In this document: positions 10,175 through 20,049 of the stretch, piece after piece
Position numbering within the stretch: the first letter of the stretch is position 1
Layout of the letters: every line of letters begins with the position of its first letter
DNA from: Paratrimastix pyriformis
Taxonomy: Eukaryota > Preaxostyla > Paratrimastigidae
NCBI GenBank assembly: GCA_027972325.1
Contig: JAPMOS010000224.1
Span: 1 to 46,719 of the forward strand
Direction: 5' to 3'
DNA length: 46,719 bases
Program-made: the position numbers and the translations under genes
The notes under the pieces: model-generated
The model's database searches: none
Told to the model about the DNA's origin: nothing
The model's input: the letters and a program-made list of their open reading frames with translations, nothing else

Positions 10175-11057
10175 GCGCCTCCCGCAGCAGGGAGTGGGGC
10201 ATCGAAGGTGGCATCGTAAGGCCGCAGCTTGTTGCGCTCAAATTCGATGACGTAGGTTCCGTTGCGCCGGCGTTCCGCCACCCTCCCGGCCCAGCAGAAC
10301 TTGCCCATGCCGGGCCGGCGCCATTTGACGGGGGGGTTGACCATGACGGGAGTCCCCTCCTCGATCGTCTCTTGGTCCTTGTTGCGGCGCCGCTCAATGT
10401 AGCCGTACTCGCGGTGCCGGTAGAACGCCACGGCCTCCTTGATTTGGCGCACCTCCGGGGCCGTCAGGTTGGCGAACTTGTCCGGCAGCTGGGCCATGTC
10501 GCCCAGTTGTTCGTACTCGGGGAGGTAGAGCGCCATCATCACGACCGGACGTTGCTGGAAGACCGAAGACACCGTGGCCGTGTTGTACAGGTTGACGGCG
10601 GGCTGCAGGAAGGGCTGCCACGGCAGCTCGCGGTTGGTGGCCGGCACGGTCCGCATCTTCATCACCCGATTCTTGATCTTCTTGACGGCGTTCTCGGCCT
10701 TCCCATGAGACTGGGGGTAGTACGGCCTCGACCGGTGGTGCTCGATGTGGACCCCGGGCAGCAGGTTCTTGTTCCTGAGCGGGCGGGTGAGGTGGTGGAA
10801 TGATGACTGTGAAGAGCAAATCCGAAAGGCATGGGACAGACGCGATCCACTCGGCCACGCGCTGGTTGACGAACTCGGTCCCATTGTCGGTCACGATCCG
10901 GGTGGGCAGCAGATTGGGCTCGTCGCTGGTGAACACACGACTGAGAAGGTCGGTCACCTCCTGCCCGGTGGCCTTCGTCTCCCATGTCGCGGCGGCCCAC
11001 ATGTAGCTCGTGAAGTGGTCCACCAGGACGCAGAACGCGCGAGGCGGCTGACAGCTG
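10175..11057 (-). pseudogene. INT-A integrase catalytic core and C-terminal domain
   Basis: This part shows the DD(35)E-type landmarks of the rve fold on the minus strand: an aspartate in LVDHF, TDNG with the second aspartate, and the glutamate in SHGKAENA. A basic helix and a segment like the C-terminal domain of chromovirus or GIN integrases follow. It keeps 60-80% apparent similarity with the C-terminal copy at 30200-30561. It is a broken remnant in this position. Confidence 0.8.
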
Positions 11058-11063
11058 ATCTCG

Positions 11064-11094
<31 letters not shown>

Positions 11095-11742
11095 ATACTT
11101 CCCGGCTTGCGCCGAGTCCGGAATCGGGCCGAAGCCCGCGGGTGACATGATCCCCCCCGGGCCGCCTTCCCGCAGGACAAGTCCTGCAGAAAGAGCACCC
11201 CAGGGAGTTCATGGGTCGGCTACCGTCCCTCCAGGGGCGGTCTCCGCCGACTTCCGGACTACAGCTCTTCCTTCATTCCTGCCTCGAATTTTTCGCACTT
11301 CTTCCTTTGCTGAATCGCAATGAGCATCGTTTTCCTGATTCCTGCCAGCTCGCTTCCCACCTCCTTTTGAGTGTCTTCATCCACAATTCCCATTTCCGCT
11401 GCCAGTCTACATGCATTCGCGTATTCCATCTTAAAGCCGCACTTCGCTCTCAACCTCCTCATCACCTTCGTCACCACCGCCTCCGATATCCCTCTCCAGT
11501 TGTAAAGCGTTTCCCCATCTCTCGGGCGGCCCTCATAGTTTACCTGCACCATGCGACTCCCGGCCTCCTTCCTCAACATCGCCTCCAAAGCCCACAACGG
11601 GGCTGGATCCATCGGGATTCTCTCCCTAGCCCGCCCATTCTCAAACATCAGAATCCCCACATCAAACCGCGCCTTCCCCACCACTTTCCTCCCAGTGCGC
11701 CAGAAACTCGGCTCCCAAAAAGCAAACCCACCCTCCTGGATG
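11095..11742 (-). pseudogene. LINE-2X: last part of the C-terminal domain and 3' UTR
   Basis: On the minus strand the segment encodes GGFAFWEPSFWRTGRK-type sequence followed by KARFDVGILMFEN, YEGRPRDGETLYNWRGISE and EEL-stop at 11259. It is followed by about 165 bases of 3' UTR rich in short palindromes and the terminal stem-loop (CCCGCGGGCTTCGGCCCGAT). LINE-1 ends its ORF2 with the same blocks. DIRS-2 cuts the frame at 11742/11743. Confidence 0.88.
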
Positions 11743-11760
11743 TGACGGACCTCCTAGCTC

Positions 11761-11909
11761 TACCCCCACCACCACTCTCTGATGGATTGGCCCTATTATT
11801 AATCACTTCCGAAACTTTAAAGATAAAAATTATTTATCGAGTTATTTTACTCGGAATAGATACCCTCTCCCAGGTTCTAAACCCCCAATCCCCGCGAATA
11901 TTCGCGTGC
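11761..11909 (+). repeat. DIRS-2 left inverted terminal repeat
   Basis: Matches, as reverse complement, 25865-25980 joined across LINE-3 to 27335-27368, with a few substitutions. It has an AT-rich core (AATTATTTATCGAGTTATTTT) and the palindrome GCGAATATTCGC at its inner end. The outermost 18 bases (11743-11760) are unique to this end. Confidence 0.93.
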
Positions 11910-12133
11910 GAATGAGAGTCTGCACCATGGGCTTCTGCCCGAATAGCCGGGCCCCTCCAGGGGAGGCAGAGTACAAGGGCGCCCTTCCGGCTCGTCCGAT
12001 CTTTCCGGGAAAAACGAAGGGCTAGCAAAAAACCCGGAGAGCCGCCTGTCTTCTACCCTCGCACCCTCTCCGCGCAGGAGAGCGTCCGTCAACCGCCATG
12101 TCGCGGTCCGGGGCAGGTGGGTGGGATCATCCC

Positions 12134-12241
12134 GTGGTGGTGGGGGGTAGAGCTAGGAGGTCCGTCAAAGTCCTTCGTGGACTCGGACTTCCTAGATCCT
12201 CCAACGCTGTTGGTACCCCCCACCACCACTCTCTGATGGAT
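12134..12241. repeat. DIRS-2 internal complementary region
   Basis: The first third is the reverse complement of the left end (11743-11775). The rest is the reverse complement of the right end (27342-27414). It starts right after the tyrosine-recombinase stop (12244 on the minus strand), the same relative position as in DIRS-1. Confidence 0.95.
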
Positions 12242-12243
12242 TT

Positions 12244-13335
12244 TCAAAGATCCTCCTCGGTCCCGAACAGCGTCGCCATTGGCGCCTCCTTCGGGACCGC
12301 CCGATTGTAGTGCCTGTCCAAAGAACTGGACTGCACCGACCAACCAAACATCCTCCTGACAGTGGCATCAGGGATGCCATTTTCCAGGAACTTCGTTGCC
12401 GCCGCGCCTCTGAGGGCATGCGGGCGAAACTCCGGCGGGATGTCGGCTTCCCGCATCAAGCGGGACGTGAGGGTGGAGATGCGCTCCGCAGACAGAGGCT
12501 CTCCTCCACGAAGAGCGACAAAAAGTGCGTCCGAGTCGCCGAGGCGCCGCCTCCGGCGGATCTCCTTTGCGCAACAGTGGGGGCAGATCAGGTCATCATC
12601 CGGTACGCCCAGGATGTGACGGGACACCCACTGACCCGAAGAGGTTTTCGTCTTCAAGGTCAGCGTCATCCCATGGTCCGCTTCCTCCCAACGGGAGAGG
12701 CGGATCGAGATCCTGGCCATGTCTCCCCCTCGCAACCCAGAGGTGTAAAGGAGGATGGCCATTTTCCCCAGCAAGTCGTCCCGCGAGAGAGCCGAATTCC
12801 GGCCCTTCTTGCGGAGCAGCTGGCCCAAGGGAAGGGGGTCAAAGGTCCGGTCATACTTCGGTATCGACGGACGTTGTCTCTTGATCCCCTCCAGAACCAG
12901 GCGGACCCAACGGTCTTCGCCCAGGTTCTTGCCAAGCAGCACCGAAAGCTTCGCCGAAATGGCGCTGCTCAAGTTGGTGAACCATTTGCTGCTGTATTCA
13001 TTCTTTGCGAACTGGTCTGCCAGGAAATTTCCTAGCCGAACACCAGTCGCCTCGAAAGGGTCCAGGGATTTTCCCCTGCACCATTCCGACCATCGCGCCC
13101 AAGCCAAGGCCATGGCCTTCCGGCGCGAGTCAGAGCGAGCCTGATTTACCAAGGCAATAGCTCCATCGCCAGCGTCCTCCGGCGGAAAGAAAGCGCAGCG
13201 GTTGGGTGCCACAGCACCCATCAACTCTGGGTCAGCAAGGTCGTCCAGTCGAATGAGACAACCTTCTTCATCTTCGGATGACCCGATAGTTTCACTGCCA
13301 TCGCCCTCCAATGAGGCCTCCCACTCCGCATGCAT
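12244..13335 (-). CDS. DIRS-2 tyrosine recombinase
   Basis: An open frame of 363 codons on the minus strand. The N-terminal SAM-like/core-binding region (WARWSEWCRGKSLDPF, LGNFLADQF) is followed by the catalytic domain with the first Arg in LRGGDMARI and the His-x-x-Arg box in RPHALRGAAATKFL. The second Arg region is VRRMFGWS and the nucleophile Tyr lies in SLDRHYNRA. A CPHC-type cysteine pair occurs at about residue 240. The length fits DIRS recombinases. It belongs to a fossil element, although this frame reads open. Confidence 0.92.
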   Translation of the reverse strand: MHAEWEASLEGDGSETIGSSEDEEGCLIRLDDLADPELMGAVAPNRCAFFPPEDAGDGAIALVNQARSDSRRKAMALAWARWSEWCRGKSLDPFEATGVRLGNFLADQFAKNEYSSKWFTNLSSAISAKLSVLLGKNLGEDRWVRLVLEGIKRQRPSIPKYDRTFDPLPLGQLLRKKGRNSALSRDDLLGKMAILLYTSGLRGGDMARISIRLSRWEEADHGMTLTLKTKTSSGQWVSRHILGVPDDDLICPHCCAKEIRRRRRLGDSDALFVALRGGEPLSAERISTLTSRLMREADIPPEFRPHALRGAAATKFLENGIPDATVRRMFGWSVQSSSLDRHYNRAVPKEAPMATLFGTEEDL

Positions 13336-13750
13336 TCCCGCCGATCCCCGGGAGAAAGGTCTCCTCGGAATCCGGCAAAAGGAGGGGTGTCTCGATAAGC
13401 AATTTGCTCATCGTAGGGAACCACAACGCGCCCCTCCAGAGTGGGAGAATGAGCATCATCGTCGCCCGGTCCCGGATGATTTTCCGAAGGACCCGTGCGA
13501 TCTGATTGAACGGGGATTCGCATACAACCGTTTGCGCCCCAGTCCTGCGCGTAGGCATCGATCGCCTCCGCTTGAGGATCCAGCCGCAGGGACCAGAACC
13601 TCGGGAGCTGTGCATTGGCCATCGTGGCAAACGCATCCAGCTCCGGCTGGAAAGCCAGGGACTGGCAGGCCCACTCGAATAACCGAGGGTTCAACTTCCA
13701 GTCCGAGTCGTCCCGCATCCTGCTGAGACGATCGGCATGCAGGTTGTCAC
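13292..13750 (-). pseudogene. DIRS-2 methyltransferase-like domain
   Basis: Same blocks as in DIRS-1: WKLNPRLFEWACQSL, ELDAFATMANAQLPRFWS and DDDAHSPTLEGRVV-type sequence before the recombinase. The segment matches the Dam-like domain expected between RNase H and recombinase. Presumed adenine-methyltransferase fold; function in the element unknown. Confidence 0.75.
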
Positions 13751-15127
13751 ACCCGCAATGTGCTCCGGCACAATCCTGACACCCATTTGTTGCGTCTGTT
13801 CCCAGACTTCCAACAGCAACGGGTGAATGGCCTTGCTCCCCGTGTTCCAGTTCCTCACCGTCGCCACCGCAACGGTCGAGTCGCTCTGCCAGCGAACCAC
13901 CGTCCCCCGAGGGAGGTGTTCGCGGAACGCACGGAGCGCCCACAGGAGCGCCGCAAGTTCGCGCCAGTTGATGTGCTTGTCGGTCTCCTGGAGGGCCTGC
14001 CTCCAGAAACCCCTCGCCTCCAAAGGCTTGGGTGACATTTCCAGCGCTGCCCCCCATGCCAGGTTGCTGGCATCGGTATGGAGGGTCCTGGTGGGCCGAG
14101 GGTCCGTCGAAGCCATCCCGTTCAACGGGAGGTTCTGAACCCACCACTCCACCTCGTCCAGAGCCTCGCTGCTGAGCAGGCTCGTCCCGTCCCAACCCGA
14201 CCTCTGCACGGCCCGCGCCTTGCAACGGTTCAAGTGGAACAGGTGGAGGTGTGCCGGCTCGATCGCCGGTCTGGTGGCAACCAAACAACCCACCAGTCGG
14301 GCCAGAAGGGCTGTCGAGATTGACGGCCTGCCCCTGACCTGTCCCAACAGTGACAGGATGCTCTCCACCCTCTCGGGTGGCAATGAGATTGTCATCTTGT
14401 TGGAGTCGAGGACGAACCCCAGAAAAACAATTTTCTGTGTTCCCACGAACACACATTTCTTCTCGGATATTGTGAACCCGAGTTTGACGAACAGCTGCAC
14501 AGCCCAAAGGGTGTGAAGCTGGGACTCCTCGCGGCTGCCGGCGAGAATAATTAAGTCGTCCAGGTAAGTGACACACCTGACGCCTTTGCGCCGAAGTTCC
14601 TCGATCACTGGTCTGAGGACCTTCGTGAATGTGTATGGCGCTAACTTTGTTCCAAACGGCATAGCAAGGGACACGAAGAATCGGTCCTGCCATTGGAAGG
14701 CGAGCAGATGCTGGGAATGTTCCTCGACGCGCAGATGCCAGTAGGCTTTCCGTAAGTCGAGTTTGCTCATCAAGTCGCCTTTGGCCATCAACAGGAGGGC
14801 ATCGTGGATGCCCTCCATCTTGAAGTGGACATCCGCCACGTACTGATTTGATGGCCGACAGTCCAGTATAGGTCTGTAAGATCCGTCTGGCTTCGTGACA
14901 GCAAATAACTGCTGTACTAGGAGCCCAGGCGTTTCCCGCGGCACTTCTTTGGCCGCTCCCAGATCTACCATTTCGGCAATCTCTAGGGCTACAGCCTGCG
15001 CTGCTTGAGCCGTGAGTGCCAGCGGGCGAAGTGCTGGATAAAAAGGTTTGTCTGGTATCACCTCTTTCCGCACTTTGAACCCATGTTCGATAGTATCGAG
15101 GGCAAACGCCCTTGAGGGCGCCTGCAT
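13691..15127 (-). CDS. DIRS-2 reverse transcriptase-RNase H
   Basis: An open frame of 478 codons. RT motifs: KPDGSYRPILDCRPSNQYV, SKLDLRKAYWHLRV, AMPFGTKLAPYTFTKVL, the catalytic CVTYLDDLIIL and IVFLGFVLDSNKM (thumb). RNase H motifs: RTLHTDASNLAWGA, HINWRELAALLWAL and VRWQSDSTVAVA. The set D..E..D and the position after RT are typical of DIRS Pol. Fossil element; the frame itself looks open. Confidence 0.93.
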   Translation of the reverse strand: MQAPSRAFALDTIEHGFKVRKEVIPDKPFYPALRPLALTAQAAQAVALEIAEMVDLGAAKEVPRETPGLLVQQLFAVTKPDGSYRPILDCRPSNQYVADVHFKMEGIHDALLLMAKGDLMSKLDLRKAYWHLRVEEHSQHLLAFQWQDRFFVSLAMPFGTKLAPYTFTKVLRPVIEELRRKGVRCVTYLDDLIILAGSREESQLHTLWAVQLFVKLGFTISEKKCVFVGTQKIVFLGFVLDSNKMTISLPPERVESILSLLGQVRGRPSISTALLARLVGCLVATRPAIEPAHLHLFHLNRCKARAVQRSGWDGTSLLSSEALDEVEWWVQNLPLNGMASTDPRPTRTLHTDASNLAWGAALEMSPKPLEARGFWRQALQETDKHINWRELAALLWALRAFREHLPRGTVVRWQSDSTVAVATVRNWNTGSKAIHPLLLEVWEQTQQMGVRIVPEHIAGVTTCMPIVSAGCGTTRTGS

Positions 15128-15827
15128 CTTTCCACGCGTCCAGTTTTGCCAGTAATTTGATTGGAAAAGATTCCAAAGCCTGTGTCTTTGAGCACTCTTC
15201 CCTCACTTTTGCAAGGAAAAAAGTCGAGCTCATCCTCGCAACCCGCATACTTCTCCTTCGGTTTCTTCGAAACAACAGGGGGAGGAATGGGTTTGGTGGG
15301 GTTGCGTTTACCGAAGCGCGCAAACTTATTCGGGCGCTGACGGTGCATTCCAGGGCGGGCCGATGCCGGTGCGGTCGAAGAAGAATCCTTCGCCGACTGC
15401 CGTGTGGCCTGCGCAAGCGTGGGGGCGGTGCGGGTGGCCTGGGCGCCGGAGACGCTCTTCTCCAGTGCCAGGGCCTCCTCACGGGTGAACATGTCGCCCG
15501 CATCAGTGCAGCCTCTGGCTGCAGCCAGCATCATTGAAGGGCGCAGGAAGGGCGTCAAGCGCTGCTTCCTTGTCCGCTCAACCGAGGAAAGAAGATACTC
15601 GGTAAGTTGAGAGGCGTGGCGGAGGGCCCGGCCAACCCGCTCTGGGTCAGCCTCGGGGGCCAGCATCTGCCCCAGGGCAGAAACGAGGACCCGCCGCAAA
15701 AGCACGGCCTGGCCCTCGATGGCGACGAGAATCTTCTCGACGTCAGGGGAGCCCAAAGGACTTCCGCGAAGAGCCGCGGCATCGATGGCGGCAGCCTCAG
15801 GCTGCCGCAGGGGCAGTCGCAAATCAA
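15058..15827 (-). pseudogene. DIRS-2 gag-like ORF, distal part
   Basis: Minus-strand sequence LPLRQPEAAAIDAAALRGSPLG, then ALEKSVSGAQATRTAP, and a basic tail (RPGMHRQRPNKFARFGKR) like that of DIRS-1 gag. It meets LINE-1 at 15828. The proximal part of the same gene is at 25106-25830, with the duplicated 12 bases GTCGCAAATCAA on both sides. Confidence 0.85.
15816..15827 (+). repeat. LINE-1 target-site duplication, 5' copy
   Basis: GTCGCAAATCAA here and at 25106-25117. It is part of the DIRS-2 gag gene and flanks LINE-1 exactly, which proves target-primed insertion of the whole 9,278-bp unit. Confidence 0.95.
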
Positions 15828-15872
15828 CCCGGGGTCGAGTTGACCTTCAACGTTTGAATTTCTCCGCAGAAG

Positions 15873-16899
15873 ATGGCTGATTCTGAATCTGTGACTATGT
15901 CTGATGTTGAGAAGGAGGCGGCTGCGCAAGAGGCTGCCCGTGTGCAACAACACAAGCGTGCGGCCGAGAAGAGTGCGGCGGAGGCGGCGGCTCCTGCAAG
16001 GATGAGGGAGAGCCCATGTTGGGATCAGGTCTGTTTGATTGAGTGCCGCAAACGAAGCGCCCTGAGTTGGGGCCGGCGGCTTGGAGTGATCCTGACGATC
16101 TTTTTTGTGCTGCAGGCTATTGGGGCTACGCTCTTGTTCCCTGATGGGAATCCTCTGTCCTATGCTGAAATTCAGGCGTCTTTTGCGGGCGCCGCGGTGG
16201 AGGGGTCGTTCCCCGAATTCTCAATTCTATTCGATCGTCCGACGGCCGAGCAGTTCACAAGGGTTGAGGAACTTGGCCAGAAGTTTCATGCTACTGTGAG
16301 GCCTATTGTGGCTGTGGCGACTGAATTCCAGCCGGACATCATCACGACAACGCTCTTCAAGGCGACGCTTGCTGGCTTTCCGACGGAGGCCAGTGAAGAG
16401 GATGTGGCGACTTGGTTGGGAAGGAAAGGTTTGTGTTGTGCTATGGAGAAGGGGTGTTATGGTTTTGGTAGATTCTCTGAGGGTGTTCAAGTTAATGCCT
16501 GCGATCTTTCAAGTCAGCTTCTTTGCGGAGGGAGAAGAAGAAATGCCGAAGTGGTTCCCGCGCCGGGATGCCAACCCGAGATGGCCCATTACCGTGGTGC
16601 CTCCCGAAGTGCGGGTCGAGGTGCCGCCCAACAAGAAGCTGGCGATGCTGCGCCGTCGGGATCTGGCGACTGTGCCGGCTGTCGAGGCCTGGTTGGCGAG
16701 CCTGACGCCTCAATCCGCCAGCGACCATTGCCAGGAAGGGACAAGCCTTCCTGACTGGTCGCTGGGACGGTACGTGGTTATTGGTGGTCGATCCCGAGGA
16801 ACGAGACCGGCTGGCGAGGGAGAAGCAGCAGCAATATGGGGGCCGCGGACTATTGTTCGGCGGACTGTGGTGCGTGTGGCGGCCAAGGGGTTGCTGTGA
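15873..16899 (+). CDS. LINE-1 ORF1 (RRM-like), apparently with two introns
   Basis: Starts MADSESVTMSDVEKEAAAQEA 45 bases from the 5' end. An Ala/Lys/Glu-rich N terminus is followed by a conserved-looking domain (GNPLSYAEIQASFAG, EFSILFDRPTAEQFTRVEEL). An RRM-like stretch (FKATLAGFPTEASEEDVATWL) comes next, then FFAEGEEEMPKWFPRRD, and a stop at 16899. Two intron-like segments fit. One is 16030-16116 (donor GTCTGT, pyrimidine-rich acceptor GTGCTGCAG, 87 nt, in phase). The other is about 16429-16519, whose removal shifts the frame to that of the FFAEGEEE part. Unspliced, the second would be a frameshift. ORF1 proteins of LINEs bind RNA. Confidence 0.65.
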
Positions 16900-17575
16900 T
16901 TTGGTTTGAGGTGTTGTGTTTTCAATCTGAATCTTTTTGAAAACATGCCTTGAGCAACCATTATATATTCATAAAGGGTACGGGATGGTTACGACTGGAT
17001 TCAGTCCTTACGTACGGATGGTACGTATTGAGCTGGACAAAAACGCAGTATCGTCGTTGGGCCACTCGCATGGGGGCACGATCGATCTTATTGAAGGAAA
17101 ATGGTGGGTGAAGTGGTGGTTTGTTACACAGACTGGAGAAAATGGGTGTGAACTTGGGCAACATGATCAGGGGCCGGCCTGCGGGTGGGGACGGCTGCTG
17201 TATCAGAAATGGAGGAGCTGTGATAATAGAATAATGTTGGGGACGGACCAAAAGGGAAGAAGGAGGCGTGGCAAAGGAAACGTGGCGATCGGTGGGGAAT
17301 CGGCCAGCCGGAGAGGGCAGCGTAGGAGGAAGAAGAACGAGCGGATGGGGATCTGATTTGGTGAAAAAAAGACCGGGGAATTGAAACAGAGGAATGGGGT
17401 AGAGCGGACGGTGGAGGAAACTGATGGGGCAGCTTGCTACTGCCAGGTTGAGCACCCCCGGGGAGGGAATCTTCGGCCGGAGTTGGGCGGACGGGTCTCT
17501 GCATGAGTTGGCAGGGAATGATGGCGGTTTGGTGGATATCCTTTTGACGATTTTGATAGGTAGTGTTGGTAGGTT
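16900..17575 (+). other. LINE-1 stretch between ORF1 and ORF2, no gene recognised
   Basis: About 675 bases. It has a less GC-rich start with a TATATATTCATAAA motif at about 16962-16975, and a short plus-strand frame (16937-17356) without recognisable domains. Long minus-strand frames here and downstream are Pro/Ser-rich and look like effects of purine-rich plus-strand DNA. It may hold an internal promoter or the start of ORF2. Confidence 0.4.
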
Positions 17576-18137
17576 GTGCGTGTTCATGCAGGGGCTTTGT
17601 TTTTGGAAGATGGCCCTGATCGACTTGATCCAAGCGAGGGGGGCGGGGAATACCACAGGCTCTGGGCTCAGATGAAGGGGGGAGTGCGAGGACATCGTTA
17701 TTGGACCAAACGAAATCTATTTGGGGGGAATCGATGGGTGGGAATCTGTTTACTGGTGGCGATGGCTCAATGGGGAGGTGCGGGCGTGAATCGGAGAGCG
17801 TGGGAACTCGACGCGGTTCTAAAAAGCGAGGCGGAGTGGAAGGAGAGAGTGTGGATGATGGAGCGGCGGAGGTTTGGGCTTTGGGGGTGGGGGCAGGATC
17901 CCAGCTGGCGGACTGGGAGGGGGGAGTGGCAGGCAAAGAGACTGGCCCGAAGAGGCGGACGAGGACGAGGTACGGGAGGAGAAGGAGGCTCTGATGGAAG
18001 GGGGAGGGGACGTGACAGTGAGAGATTGACGGATGGAGGGATGATCGAGCGACCGGGCGAGTTGTTTGGCGGTGGTGGCGAGCTGGAGGAAGTTGATGGG
18101 GTTGGCTTGTCGCAGGGGGCGGGGGTCGGGAGGTACA

Positions 18138-18880
18138 GAGGCGTGTGTAATAAGTCGGGCCACCGTTGTTGGGTGGCAACAGCCCTCCAGGTGGTGGAAG
18201 CGGTGGGGGGGCCGGGCAGTTGTTCGATGTTGTGAGAGGGGTGATTGGGGGAGACCCGGGTATGGAGCAGGCAATCTGGGAGAAGGGGATTGATGGGCTG
18301 GATGAGCTTCATGATGGGGATGCAGGGGATGCGGTGGCGGACCTGCTGAGGAAAGCTCGGATCCCGACAGGAGCGCGGATGAGGGTGGTGCACGTCTGTC
18401 AGGGAATGCGGAAGGGTGAGCGAGGGCCGCGAAAGGGAGCAGGACTGCCTGGTGGTGCGTCTGGAGAGGGACGGTGACAGAATGAGTGAAGCGGTCCGGA
18501 AGGTGGTGATGGCGGACGGACGGGTGCGGAAGAGGTGCCCAGAGTGTGGTGCCGATCGGTGGCACGCGCAGGAGGAACGGGCGGTGGGCATGGAGGATGT
18601 CATGGTGGTCCAGGTGGTTCGCGATCGGCGGGACGGCAGGGTGGACCAGTCGCAGTGGCGGGTGCAGCCGGACCCCGTGGAAGTTCTTGGCACGAATTAC
18701 CGCCTGGAGGCGGCGGCGGAGTTCTGCGAAAGGAGAGGAGGGGGGCGACATTGGGTGGCGGTGAAGAGGATTGAAGGGGCATGGTGGCGCTTCGATGACA
18801 GCGTGGTGAGGGAGGTGGGCGAGGAAGAGACGAAGAATGGCGACATCTTTCTTTATGTGGCGGGGGCAGGGATGGGGTCG
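18138..18880 (+). CDS. LINE-1 ORF2 N-terminal ubiquitin-specific-protease-like (C19) domain
   Basis: Matches the layout of USP/UCH cysteine proteases. The Cys box GVCNKSGHRCWVATALQ lies at 18138-18190 (compare G-L-x-N-x-G-N-x-C-Y/W-x-N-x-x-L-Q). A finger-like CPECGADRW at about 18538 and VQVVRDR follow. The His box RHWVAVKRIEGAWWRFDDS (about 18748-18805) keeps His, Trp and Asp-Asp. It ends in the strand NGDIFLYV. The region between the Cys box and about 18415 reads in a different frame from its two flanks, so this copy carries two compensating frame disruptions, one at a run of G near 18208. The presumed role is cleavage of ubiquitin or a ubiquitin-like protein. Confidence 0.72.
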
Positions 18881-19278
18881 AGAATGCAGCGTTCGATGTG
18901 GGGACCGGCTTTTGGAGGGGGAGCAAAGAAGGGGGCAGACGGGAGGGCACAAGGGGGGACGAAGAGGGAGACGGGTAAGGCGGGGAGAGGTGAAGACCTG
19001 GAGGAGCATGAGGTGGGGCAGTCCGGGGTGCGCCCGGTAACGGGGACTCCTACCCGGGGGTGCCCAGGTATCCTGGGGACGGGATGAGCAGAAAGGCCAG
19101 GAAGAAGCGCGGGAAGAAGGACGCGACAAGGAAGAAGAGGCAGGTGGCAAAGATGGGGATATCGAGAAGACATATGACGAGAAGGCGGAGGAGGAGGAAT
19201 TCCAGGGGTGGAGAAGTGGTGCCAGGGCAAGAAGGAGGCCAACCTGAGGGCGGGGCTGCCGGCGAGGGAGGAGGGAAG

Positions 19279-20043
19279 GATGAGGGTCGTGGGGTGGAAC
19301 GTGCGTGGGTTGGGGTCAGACTGGAAGAAGAGCAATGTGGCGGACCTGCTGCGAGTTGGGGGGGTCAACATTGCCCTCCTGCAAGAGACGAAAGGTACGA
19401 AAGACAACAAGCAACAGTTGGAGGAGAAGTGGATGAAGGGGTGGTGCTGGAGGAGCTCGGTGGTGGAGGACGCAGATGCGCGGCACCCCAAGGGAGGGGT
19501 GATGATTGGGTATAGGCGGACCTTACAGATAGCAGTGCGCAAGGTCAGGGAGGTGATCCCTGGCTACTTGATGTTTCTCGATTGGTCGGAGGGGAAGACC
19601 AACCTGAGGCTCATAAATCTGTACTACCCAACTGGGGAGGGAGAGGACAAGGTGAGGGTAAGGAATGTCATTATCAGGAGGTTGGAAGAGTGCATGGCGG
19701 AGGGAGCAGCTGAGGGGGAGGGGCGTGGTGGTGTACACGGACGCGAATAGCTGGGCCAAGGAGGTTGGTGAGCAGGAGATGCTGGGTCTGTATGACACGG
19801 CGAAGATGGTGGGTAAGCAGAACGAGATCACATTCGTGCGCAACAAGAAAGGAGGGAAGGGGGAGGTGGAGGAGGAGGGCAAGCAAGGGGGGAAGAAAGG
19901 GGAGGCCAGGCTGGACCTTTGCTTGGCAACGCAGGGGACGATGGCACGATTGCTGGACAATATGTGGGTGTGGAGAAATGAGGAGGTTCAATGGCAGGAA
20001 GTCACAGACCATCACATGGTTGTCACTGACTTGAGGAACATGT
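19279..20043 (+). CDS. LINE-1 ORF2 AP-type endonuclease domain
   Basis: Exonuclease-endonuclease-phosphatase fold: MRVVGWNVRGLGSDWKK (Asn), VNIALLQETKGT (catalytic Glu), GVMIGYRR, INLYYP, VVVYTDANSW (Asp and Asn), RLDLCLAT and TDHHMVVTDL (the SDH-type His). The frame changes near 19690 between INLYYP and VVVYTDANSW, a single disruption. The enzyme nicks the target for reverse transcription. LINE-2Y encodes the same domain. Confidence 0.93.
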
Positions 20044-20049
20044 TGCCGG

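Larger units (their letters stand above)
3313..11066 (-). mobile_element. INT-A: stand-alone integrase gene, interrupted fossil
   Basis: A retroviral-type integrase gene on the minus strand whose C-terminal half runs from 11057 to a stop at 3313-3315. Visible parts are the catalytic core (LVDHFTSYMWAAATW, IVTDNGTEFVNQ, SHGKAENAVKKIKNR) and a C-terminal domain (EGTPVMVNPPVKWRRPG). It is interrupted by DIRS-1 (4809-10174) and the one-ORF element (3344-4786). At 11057-11066 it abuts the tail of LINE-2X. No reverse transcriptase, gag or LTR is attached, so a Ginger/GIN-like DNA transposon or a remnant of an LTR element are both possible. It is a fossil with several breaks besides the insertions. 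Confidence 0.8.

Noticed and set aside
16020-16150. A membrane-spanning segment (VILTIFFVLQ) in LINE-1 ORF1
   Set aside because: The hydrophobic stretch is the pyrimidine-rich end of a likely intron (16030-16116), so it is probably not translated.
17124-19542. Long minus-strand open frames (up to 443 codons)
   Set aside because: They are Pro/Ser/His-rich mirror images of purine-rich plus-strand LINE-1 DNA. The plus strand has the USP-like and endonuclease motifs.
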